From: Biomphalaria glabrata
Lineage: Eukaryota; Mollusca; Gastropoda; Planorbidae
NCBI RefSeq assembly: GCF_947242115.1
Contig: NC_074719.1
Location: 43,037,349-43,101,348, forward strand
DNA length: 64,000 nt
Reading direction: 5' to 3'
Part shown: positions 10,167 through 18,824 of the stretch, one piece after another
Position numbering within the stretch: position 1 is the first letter of the stretch
Layout of the letters: every line of letters begins with the position of its first letter
Position numbers and translations under genes: made by a program
Notes under the pieces: generated by a model
Told to the model about the DNA's origin: nothing
The model's database searches: none
What the model saw: the letters and a program-made list of their open reading frames with translations, nothing else

Positions 10167-10189
10167 GTCTAGAGGGTCTTCTTAAGGTC

Positions 10190-10575
10190 CGACATTTACG
10201 CTGAAGGCACATTACATGTATGGTGGACGGACATACAACCAAAAGATGTACTTTTGGGTGAGCTGAAAGGTGGTCGACTTAAACAGAGATGCCAACTTGC
10301 TTTAACTGGCTTAGTAGAGAACACTTGGTGGCAGACTGCTTTAAAACGAGACATCTGGAGATCTTTTACAAGGGCCGCAGGATACACACAAAATGAAAAT
10401 CCACATCCGAGGACAGGCGTAGACGGCGAAAAGAAAATCTAAATCGTGCACAGGCGGACAATAGTTATGTCTGAGCTGTGTGTACAAAATAAGTAGGTCG
10501 AAGCTGGTGCTGCGTATCCACGGGAAATACTGCATTCCTCATTAATCTTCGGACTCGACGACAAGCCTTATTAAT
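10190..10575 (+). mobile_element. LINE family Z, C-terminal 385 bp
   Basis: An open stretch gives LLGELKGGRLKQRCQLALTG and then WRSFTRAAGYTQNENPHP. This is followed by RRRRRKENLNRAQA in another frame and a decayed finger reading CLSCVYKISRSKLVLRIHGKYC. The GELKxGxR..Q..R and W..AxxDR/WR patterns precede the terminal finger in this LINE group. It ends with the family tail TTAATCTTCGGACTCGACGA. Confidence 0.75.
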
Positions 10576-12030
10576 AATTTACAATAACTTTTTAATTATA
10601 ACGAACAAGCCAACGAGGAAGGCAGAAGCAATATACATGTGATCACACACACAGTTGTGGAATAAATAGAGCTAATTTGCAGACGACTTTTGGTGTCAGA
10701 CGTTAGGACTGAAATGTCCCATTGTAAGTTGTAGAAGATTCAGTACTCATTAAATAGTTCCAGTTTGTTTAAACGCGCACACGCCAATAAACAAACAGCA
10801 CACAAAGCATCAGCTTAGAAACATTCTGATGTGAAACAATGGCAGATCGTTGATATCAAAGTCTTCGAATGTTTGCCACTTATCATTATCCTGTTTCATT
10901 ATCAGTTTGTTTCATATGCTAGTTTCATAAATGACTACATTTTAATAAGATGTGGGGGGGGGGCAATGATTTCATAGCAATTAAAAATAAAATATAATAA
11001 TAACTGCAAGTCTCTTTCTGGCCAATTAGAATGAAGAACAGAACCATGGACTGAAAATTGAAAAATAATATTGAATACGATTCTTACAGTATTAACACAA
11101 AGACAGAAGATATACATCTTTGAAATAATATTCATAATTTACTTGTGTAAACTGGAAAAATTTTAAAAGCTAAAAAAAAAAACAGCACATAAAATGAGAA
11201 TAAACACTGACATTGATTTACTCTTGTTAAAACGCTGCAAACGTTGGATTTAAGAAAACAAATTAAAGACTTAGATAAGACGTAGCAAATAATTACTGTT
11301 GGACTAGACAGTCTTATGAAATTGAACATGCAATTTTGTCTTCTGTGATATTCAACAATTATATATATATATATATAAAACGGCTTGAAAATTTGAGCTA
11401 GATCATTATATCACACAATGTTTTAAAAGATTATTTCTAGACACTGCATTGGAAGCACTAAATATGACTTGCTTGGTGGTCCACAAACAGTGCACTACAT
11501 TCAACTTTGAAATACAATCAAGTAAACTCATGCCTGTCAAATATTAGCCTACAACGTGATTTACTCTGACCACTACGGTCTCTACGTCTAATCAGTGATT
11601 GATTTACCTATAGAAAACATATAGGACCCCCCTCCCCCCACTTGTTTGGGGGCCCCCCCTAATATGGTTCCAGGGATATTTTCAATCATTTTAAAGAAAG
11701 TGCAAAGAAAAAATGGCCTTATTTTGATTACAAGATGCCCCCATATCTCAAACAGCTTAGGGCCTTACTAAGCCCCAAACCCGGCATCCAATGTAGGCAT
11801 ATCATTGAGCGAACCTTTTTGGATATAAAAGAATAAAAACAACAACAATATTGACAGTGATGTGAGAGACACACATGAGGAGTCGAGTACTAATTAAAGA
11901 TGAAAAGGGGAGAAACACGTTGAATATTGACACCACGATACACCCGGCCATTTATAGTGTCTAATTATAGCTCATCTAATCTTACGCAATACAAAGCGTT
12001 CCTTCAAGAGAGAAGTAAATTAGTGACTCG
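10576..12030. other. Spacer without recognised genes
   Basis: AT-rich. It holds a (TA)n run at about 11361-11378 and a C/G-rich patch at 11620-11660 and 11740-11790 reminiscent of the GGCCCC-type non-autonomous elements seen at 40722 and 61668, without resolvable ends. No exon with good splice sites was noticed. Confidence 0.5.
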
Positions 12031-12035
12031 GCTAA

Positions 12036-12165
12036 GTCATTCGACTTCCTGGCTGATTCAGGAAACCCGTTCAATACTCTAATGCCACCAAGGAAAAAGG
12101 AGCACTTGTACGAATTCGTCCTAACATATGGAATAAGAACTTGTCTAACTTTTGTTTCCTAACTT
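12036..12165 (-). mobile_element. LINE family T fragment, old copy
   Basis: The minus strand reads IRVLNGFPESARKSNDLAES, homologous to the FFPSAIRAWNGLPE terminus of family T. It is heavily diverged and lacks the TAAGA tail. Confidence 0.6.
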
Positions 12166-12360
12166 ATGATGCAATTAGGTAGGTTATTTTTGTAAATAAG
12201 AAACAGTATCGGACATAAGATTTCTCCTGAGGTAGACCTGAATTTACTGCTTTTGGTGTTGATTGTAAACCATTTATTATTACAGTTTGTTCTCTATCTA
12301 TCAAGAAATCTTGTATCTATTGGTGGGCCAGCACTGAAAAATATCTAAGTTGGAAAAGCA

Positions 12361-12446
12361 AGCAATGATGGTGAACTTGACCACACATAATGTAACAGGT
12401 ACAAGCAATGATGGTGAACTTGACCACATAATGGAACAGGTATTTG
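12361..12446. repeat. 43-bp tandem duplication upstream of the first GPCR
   Basis: AGCAATGATGGTGAACTTGA begins at 12361 and again at 12404. The two units differ by a few bases. It lies about 130 bp upstream of the receptor start codon, so it may sit in the promoter or 5' UTR. Confidence 0.75.
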
Positions 12447-12572
12447 ATAGAGCAGGAAGAAACGAAGGGAAATATAAACACATATTTATTTGATCTCATT
12501 TGAAGGCTTTCAATATAATCTAAACAATCCAAGTCCAATGTTTTTATTATTTGAAAATATTGATTAGACAAA

Positions 12573-13706
12573 ATGAATGCCACAATTGACAATCTTACAG
12601 ACTGTACTGTCAACTTCAACGCCTGCCAACGTTCTGACGCCAGTTTGACGACTTCAAATGTTTCAGACCTCTTTATTTCAATGCTTCGTCTGTGCGTGTT
12701 GATTCCTGTCCACTCTGCAGCTTCACTGACCGGAGTGGTCACCAATGTGCTCAATATGATAGTACAACACGGTCTTGGACTTAGGTCCAGTATGGGCATA
12801 GGAGTCTTCATGCTGTCTCTGACTGACTTCTTGCTCACATTTCTGGCTCTAGCTATCAACACGTCTGACCTCATCTTTAGTCTTTTACCCGAAACCACAC
12901 TGATGACCATCTTGCGCTATGGATTATTCGTCATCGAATGGATACGATATCCAGGTTTCTTCATATCCAGCTGGATAACAGTTATTTTGTCCCTAGAGAA
13001 GTGCTTCGCCGTAGTAAGACCGCACGAAGTTAAACTAATGTTCACAAGAGACAAGACACTCTACGCGATTACTTTTATTTGTCTGGTTTTTGTACTTCCT
13101 GTTTTACCAGTTCTAAGTTTCCAGACGTTGGAGTGGCAAGTCGAACGCATTGTGTTAACCAATGGCTCCATCGCAGACTCGAGAACATTGGGTATCGAAT
13201 ACAATGATGCTGGTTTTGAGTACGAAAGCAGCATCGATCTTATCTTCGGCATCGTACTTTCTGTTAGTTCTAACGCGATACTCATCACTAGCACATTCAC
13301 TACCATGTATTTTTTAAAAGTCTCGTCGCGAATTCGACAGAGGTCAGTTGTTCTGTCGTCAGACTCGATTACATCACGCACGAGAAAAACGAAAAGACTC
13401 CCTTCATCTTGCCTAACAGCAAACGAGACCAGAATGGTCAACGTTGTTCTTAGCCTGTCCCTTGTTCTCATTACCTGCAACATACCAAGATACCTCAATG
13501 TACTTCTACTCTATGCGTTTCCCTATGTTTTCCACTCAAATTTGAAACTTGTCACATTTGTATGGGTCGTGAATGATCTTATCGTCTCGTTAAATTGCTC
13601 CAGTCATTTTCTCGTCTATTGGCTACTGAACAGAAAGTTTAGAGATCGCTGTAGGCTTCTATTGAAATGTAAGTACTCAAGAAACAAGACCCCAGAAAAT
13701 AATTGA
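12573..13706 (+). CDS. Class A GPCR, chemosensory-receptor-like
   Basis: A single uninterrupted 377-codon ORF encodes seven hydrophobic segments at about residues 37-63, 74-96, 120-145, 165-187, 222-250, 288-312 and 326-352. The N terminus carries likely N-glycosylation sites (N2, N7, N29). TM1 has GxxxNxxN, TM2 has LSLTD. The DRY box at the end of TM3 is replaced by EKC in SLEKCFAVVRP, and TM7 has SSHFLVYWLLN instead of NPxxY. The LE(K/R)CFxVVxP...VKxxFTR signature is shared with the other two receptors and is typical, as I recall, of gastropod chemosensory receptor expansions. The 377-residue length suits class A. The start is the first in-frame ATG. TTAG lies just upstream and could be a 3' splice site of a 5' UTR intron. 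Ligand is unknown; a sensory plasma-membrane role is inferred. Confidence 0.9.
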   Translation: MNATIDNLTDCTVNFNACQRSDASLTTSNVSDLFISMLRLCVLIPVHSAASLTGVVTNVLNMIVQHGLGLRSSMGIGVFMLSLTDFLLTFLALAINTSDLIFSLLPETTLMTILRYGLFVIEWIRYPGFFISSWITVILSLEKCFAVVRPHEVKLMFTRDKTLYAITFICLVFVLPVLPVLSFQTLEWQVERIVLTNGSIADSRTLGIEYNDAGFEYESSIDLIFGIVLSVSSNAILITSTFTTMYFLKVSSRIRQRSVVLSSDSITSRTRKTKRLPSSCLTANETRMVNVVLSLSLVLITCNIPRYLNVLLLYAFPYVFHSNLKLVTFVWVVNDLIVSLNCSSHFLVYWLLNRKFRDRCRLLLKCKYSRNKTPENN

Positions 13707-13799
13707 ATGTCTTAAAATTCCGAACACTTGAAATGTATTTCATAATGATTTTTTTTGGTAAAAGTTTTCTAATACAATCAATGCATTGTGATTGAGGGC

Positions 13800-14315
13800 T
13801 AAGACATAGTCTAGTTATTGGCGTCGGAGGAAAACCTCCCGTCGCCTCAGCGTGGAGATTTTCACCCGGGGAAGTGGAAAGGCTAAGAAGGAGACCAAAT
13901 AGGGCCTCCAGTGGGCTACCACAGATATGCTCTAGCGAGTATATTTGCACGAGTTGAGGACGCGATAAAGGCTCCAGCGGGCTCCTTACGGGCAGTGATG
14001 CCACCTCCCCAACGGAACGCAATGGTACATTATAGAAATATGAAATGTCCCCTCGTGGGCTCGGCCTCCGGCCTCGAATTAGATAAGGGACCCATTGTAA
14101 TGGTTTAAGGTACCCATGAACGAATGAATCTTATAAAATGATCATCTTGTTGATGGGGGCCTTCACACAGTGAAGAGCCACTCTATTATCCTGGCCACGG
14201 GATAATATCTTTTCCCGGGTCAAAGGTTCATAAATGGGATTCATTTATCTCTAACCTAACTGGCATCACTGTGAGAGATTGGCGTTGGCGTAGCAAAGGT
14301 AGGCCTTATTATTGT
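13800..14315 (+). repeat. Interspersed repeat A, longest copy
   Basis: GC-richer than its flanks, with CTCCCGTCGCCTCAGCGTGG, GGGCTCGGCCTCCGG and a CTTTTCCCGGGTCAAAGG block, ending AGGTAGGCCTTATTATTG. Matching pieces occur inverted at 4295-4580 and direct at 28684-28790. Small open frames inside do not resemble known proteins. It could be the 5' UTR or body of a LINE. Confidence 0.6.
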
Positions 14316-14479
14316 TACATAACGTGATACCTAACGTAGGTACTGGCAATACGGTATTTCTAAGCCAAGATGGGCACGTTTAGCTCTTTCAAGGTCATTG
14401 GTGTCATATAGATCGGATGGACGTCTGGATCTGAGGTGTGCGCGCAATATTGTCGTTCGGACTTCTCGATGTTCCCGAG

Positions 14480-14605
14480 TTCATATATGCTGCCCGTTGC
14501 CATCCCCCGCCGCCCTACTGGAGGTTTGGACTAGGAAGTAAATTTATCTTCAACTCCAAAACATGTAATACATACAGGCATACAGATGCCGGTGAGGCTT
14601 CCACG
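14480..14605 (+). mobile_element. SINE family 2, partial
   Basis: GCCCGTTGCCATCCCCCGCC, GGAGGTTTGGACTAGGAAGT and ATCTTCAACTCC match the family body. The head is decayed. Confidence 0.6.
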
Positions 14606-15107
14606 AAATATTTAGTAACAAGTGCTTGTTTATGAAAACTGGTTTGGTTTCCGATTCTGACGGTGATAAGGGACTCTCCCCTCCCCTTTTAGGATCGAGG
14701 CATGGGGCAGTTGCCCCACTCGCCACCCCGTAATGCCGCCTCTGCCTTTAACTGTTGTTCTTTTACTGGAAAGACGCATCATTGCTAAAACAACAACACA
14801 AAAATCGTTGAGTTCAATGAAGCCGACACTCTGCGGCCTAAATGCTGTGGTCAAAAATTTTCAGGGGGGGGGGGGCTGATAGCACAACGTAATGGGCGTG
14901 ATGTGGCCCGCCGGCCGTAGTTTTGACGAAAGGTCACTCTTTATAGATAATTAACACTATGAAGGCTGTAACTGTATATCTGCTAGCTCTGGATACTTCT
15001 GCGAACTCGATTTCTCCTACATGGATACCGAATTTCGTTTACTCAAAACTGCTGGAAATGTGATTGAAATTATTACAAGAAAAACATTGAAAAAAAAAAA
15101 AAAACTT
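14606..15107. other. Spacer with unclassified GC-rich repeat remnants
   Basis: A GGGCAGTTGCCCCACTCGCC...GCCGCCTCTGCC stretch at 14700-14745 looks like the end of a non-autonomous DNA element. A G11 run lies at 14863-14873. No gene seen. Confidence 0.4.
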
Positions 15108-15745
15108 TTTTTTAAACAAAGCTTATATTAAGTGTATAATAGATCTAAACTCAACTAACAATAATAAACCTGTGTGATTGGAAATATTTTAACCCACTTT
15201 TTTTTTTGGTTTAGCGCAATTTCATGCTTTTTTCTTTCTCAATACACTATGATCCTAAACTTGTCTGGACAAGTTGGAAATGGTGTGGGGGGGGGGGGGG
15301 AAAGATCATGATCGTTTTATAAAAACCTATTTAAAAACATGTACGTCTTGAATTAGACTCGAAGGTTCAAGCCACTGGAGCCAATACGCTAACCACTTTG
15401 CCAGCGAAGTGATTATGAAAATCAGTTTTACAGTTATTAAATTGTTAGTTAAAGCGATAAACTTCTCAGCACAATGTATATTCAGCTTATACCACCTCAT
15501 CTGTCAAGTACTATTTCTTTCTCTTGTTCAATACCAAACAAAATAATTAATTACCAATAGTTAATTAAATAATCGTTTGATTTTTAAATTGGTTCTTTGT
15601 TTTGTCAGGTACAAGAAATAATTGTTCAAAAATTTCAACTTGATCCGTGATTGGGTTTGGGATAAATAACGTGCACAAATTTTTTACCAGACAGACTGAC
15701 GACAGACATACAAACAGTGTGATCTGGTAAAAGCTTTGTAAAAAA
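15108..15745 (+). repeat. Family P repeat, reference copy
   Basis: It runs from AAACAAAGCTTATATTAAGT to GGTAAAAGCTTTGTAAAAAA, so the ends are short inverted repeats built on AAGCTTATAT/AAGCTTTGT. Internal landmarks are GTGTGATTGGAAATATTTTA, ATACACTATGATCCTA, the GGCTC-like anticodon-free patch CTTGAATTAGACTCGAAGG, CTTATACCACCTCATCTG, and AACTTGATCCGTGATTGGG followed by CAGACAGA. The family is reused at least ten times here. It is non-coding and probably MITE-like. Confidence 0.65.
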
Positions 15746-15811
15746 TCTATATAAGCAAGTAAAAGAAGGTTGAATCCTATTTTGTCATTACAGTACCGAT
15801 GTTAGACTGCT

Positions 15812-16010
15812 CCGAGTGGTGTGGTATGCGTTCTGGACTGTCGTTCAGTGGTTTCAATGGGCCAGGGTTCGAACCATGCCCGCTGCCAACCCCCAGTGGT
15901 CTTGCAGGAGGTTTGGGCTAGGACATAAATACTTTTCTTCAGAATCTCAAGCAACATACGAAGCATTTCAAACACCTGATCACACACATTTTACAAACAA
16001 ACATAGCTCG
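15812..16010 (+). mobile_element. SINE family 2
   Basis: A tRNA-like head (GTGGTGTGGTATGCGTTCTG as A-box region, GGTTCGAACC as B box) is followed by the family body GCAGGAGGTTTGGGCTAGGA and a tail ending ACATTTTACAAACAAACA. The copy is nearly complete. Confidence 0.7.
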
Positions 16011-16413
16011 TGTCTTTGATTTTATAAACATTTGTAAAAACTGTTTGGGGCGGGTGAGGGGCTGTCAAAAAAAAAAGGGGGGTGGGGGCGGGGGGAGGCG
16101 TTTTTTTTTCTTTAGGGGAAAAAAATCGTATGTTTTGGCACTGCAATTATTAATCCATATATGAGTATTAGCATGACGAACGATATTATGAACAATGCCT
16201 AAAATTTAAATATGAACCTCATTAACATTATTTCATAATGTGTTTGCAAAAGACGTCGGACACAACATTGATTCAATACTTGCTTAGCGAGAGAAATTTG
16301 CATTTGAGAAATATTGGTCAAAAATGTACTTTTCTCCTTCCATACAAAAATAATTTTGCTTACCTCCTCCCTCCCCCCATCTTTTCGACATATTAATTTA
16401 ATAAAAAAAGTTG

Positions 16414-16484
16414 TGCATCGACCGGGAATCGAACCCGGGTCACCCGCGTGGCAGGCGAGTATTCTACCACTAGACCACCGATGC
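16414..16484 (-). tRNA. tRNA-Gly (GCC), copy 5
   Basis: Identical to the other four copies. On the minus strand a T-run of seven (A-run at 16403-16409 on +) follows within ten bases and should terminate transcription. Confidence 0.97.
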
Positions 16485-16499
16485 TTACATCACGATTTA

Positions 16500-17020
16500 G
16501 AAACTGACAAAAGCCAATCTATTTTATTTCAATACTTACCTGCCCTTTAAGGTAGAGCTATCGTTAATTAGTTAATTGATTTTTACGTTTTTAAAAACAC
16601 ATTGCTGCTAATTTGCTTCTAATTACTATTATCCAATGAATGTAACCATGCCCGGCGCAATTCCCCTGATCTCATGCGCGCGAAGTTTAAGCTAGGCCGC
16701 TAGGATGTAGATCTAATAGTGTTCAAATCAGAAAGAACACCCACAATATGTAAAACAAACAAAATAAAAGACTAAAAGTTAGGGGCGACAATTACGTATG
16801 TATTGATTGCCAGATATTGCTGCCTCTTCTTGAAAAAAAATTAGATAATTACATGAAAATGGATGTCATTAAATAATAAAAAAAAGTTTAACATTAGGAT
16901 ATAAATTTAGATTTTAAAAAAGCAAACCAGAAATTCAAAAGCTTAGATGGTATGATCAAAGTAGCAGACTTAGGCCTACACACACACATTAACTCTAAAT
17001 GCAACAATATAGTCACCATA
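16500..17020. other. Spacer, nothing recognised
   Basis: AT-rich. A minus-strand CAG|GTAAGTA donor-like site occurs near 16515, but no linked exon could be supported. Confidence 0.4.
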
Positions 17021-17024
17021 CTAA

Positions 17025-17192
17025 CATGCTGGACTCCGATGAGAAGTCCAAACTAACCGATGCTTCTCGGTTCAAAGCGCACTCCCATCTCTCGTCATCC
17101 TGCGGGAGGTTTGGACTAGGAAGTATGGAAGTATCTTCAACTCTGACGGAACATCCGAAACATGTAAAACATTTTACAGACTACTCATTATA
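17025..17192 (+). mobile_element. SINE family 2
   Basis: CGTCATCCTGCGGGAGGTTT, GGACTAGGAAGTATGG and ACATGTAAAACATTTTACAG match the family. The tRNA-like head is degraded. Confidence 0.7.
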
Positions 17193-17419
17193 ACTCCTAG
17201 GGTCTCTGACTTGTGGGGCTTCGCTTATTAAAAGTAAAATGTTTCAATGCAAAAAAAAAAAAATAATAATAATAAAATAAAAAAAAATGACAACAACAGC
17301 AACAACAACGACACGAGCGACAACAAAACATTTGTAACAAAAAACGACAACCACAGCAACATCATAAATAAACAACTGAAAGAACATGGATAAACACAGC
17401 AACAACAACATGAAAAGAA

Positions 17420-17490
17420 CTAGCCATATATTACCCGCGTCCCGCGAGTCTTAATTTGCGTATCACTGTCTATATATAATCAGTGCGAAT
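17420..17490 (-). mobile_element. Helitron 3' end
   Basis: Read on the minus strand, the sequence ends with a CGCGGG-type hairpin followed by TAATATATGGCTAG and a T, i.e. hairpin plus CTAG terminus in an A/T-bounded target. The same terminus closes the element at 23281-24682. The 5' end, expected to the right, was not located. Confidence 0.7.
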
Positions 17491-18374
17491 GTTTTGAAAA
17501 CAGTTAAACAAAAATAATAATGTTATAAGTAAGAATGCGTGAATGTAAAAAATAGTATGAATAGGGCAATCAAAATAGCTAATCGACCTAAATCCATTTT
17601 AAAAAATAAAAACATTAGCTTGAAGGCCTACACATATTTAGGTCTAGATCTAGAGTCTAGATACTATTACTATAGATGTAGACCTACTATTATAAGAGTG
17701 AATTCAAGGGCTCAAGAAGCGTATTAATTATTGTATGTTAGTATATTTAATATCCCCCATATAGAGCCTTATGTAGCCTGTCGAGTCTTAGTGCGTTTAC
17801 ATTGGGGGGTGGGTTAGAGAGTCGATATATGCATATGGTGTCTCATATGGTTGGGCGACGTAAAGAATTATATAATCAGATATCAGTCACGAAACGGTTA
17901 AAGTAATGTACATAAAATATGCTATAGAAACTTATTTGTAAATGGGTCTAGTTAAAAGAAGAAAACAATGGAAAGATACATTATTTTTTATTATTGACTA
18001 AAGAATTATTGACAAAAGTGTTTACAAAGTAGATTGTACATGTTGGTGTTTATGTTTGTCATTAGGTGTGCGTGGCTTCTTACATAATAAGCTATACAAT
18101 GAATTATATAAACATTTCTTTGAGACTCGGTGAATCAAGAGCTAGGTTTAAATAGCACATTTATTTAAGCTAAAAGCTCACCCCCTACTTTTTCCCACCC
18201 AGTTGTTATACCACACACTCTGAGTGTGGCCCCATCCATGTATATATTTATTCATATATATGTGAAATAAGAATATGCCAGCTAGTTTGAGCCTTGGACA
18301 TTTTACACTGAAACGTAAATGAACCTTAATAGTACACAAAATAATCTACTAATATAGGCCTATAATAAATCTCG
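17491..18374. other. AT-rich spacer
   Basis: Contains TAGATCTAGAG-type words at 17640-17660. No gene or bounded element found. Confidence 0.45.
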
Positions 18375-18652
18375 TAAGTAAAGTTTCCCTTTCAGACCTT
18401 GCGATCTATGGGCAGATGATGTTTCATCTGTTTCTTTGGCAAACGGTTAACGAGAAGGGCGTCATGTGGCCAGCACAACGACCAACCACCTTTACTTTCC
18501 CCAAGTAAAGTCGGGTACCCACATTACAGTTGGGTAGACTCTGTGGCGCACTAAAGATCCCAAACTTCAAAATCCCCGTTTTCACTGAGATTCGATCAAA
18601 GGACCCCAGGTTCGGAAGCCAAGCGCTTAATTACTAAGCAAACCGCGCCCCC
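18375..18652 (-). mobile_element. SINE family 1
   Basis: On the minus strand it has a tRNA-like head (A box region with TTAGTAATTAAGCGCTTGGC, B box GGTTCG/TCGAATC-type remnant). The body GGGATCTTTAGTGCGCCACA and GTTGGTCGTTGTGCTGGCCA follows, with the tail GATCGCAAGGTCTGAAAGGG. It is close to full length (about 280 bp). Confidence 0.8.
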
Positions 18653-18824
18653 ATAATATAGACCTAATATAGGCCTATACTAACAATTATTTTGGAATGC
18701 AAATAAAAACCCGCTCATTTAAAACAATGATAAAAGTAAAAAAGGAAATAACATAATTTCTTAATAAAAAAATATAATGTATCTAGACTATCTTGGCAAT
18801 ATGTTTCCGGGTGGAGATGTTTGG

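Noticed and set aside
12317-12910. 197-residue open frame antisense to the first GPCR
   Set aside because: Overlaps the receptor on the other strand; no motif, and the sense frame has seven clear membrane segments.
16500-16700. Minus-strand donor-like CAG|GTAAGTA as part of a gene
   Set aside because: No coding frame or partner acceptor could be linked to it.
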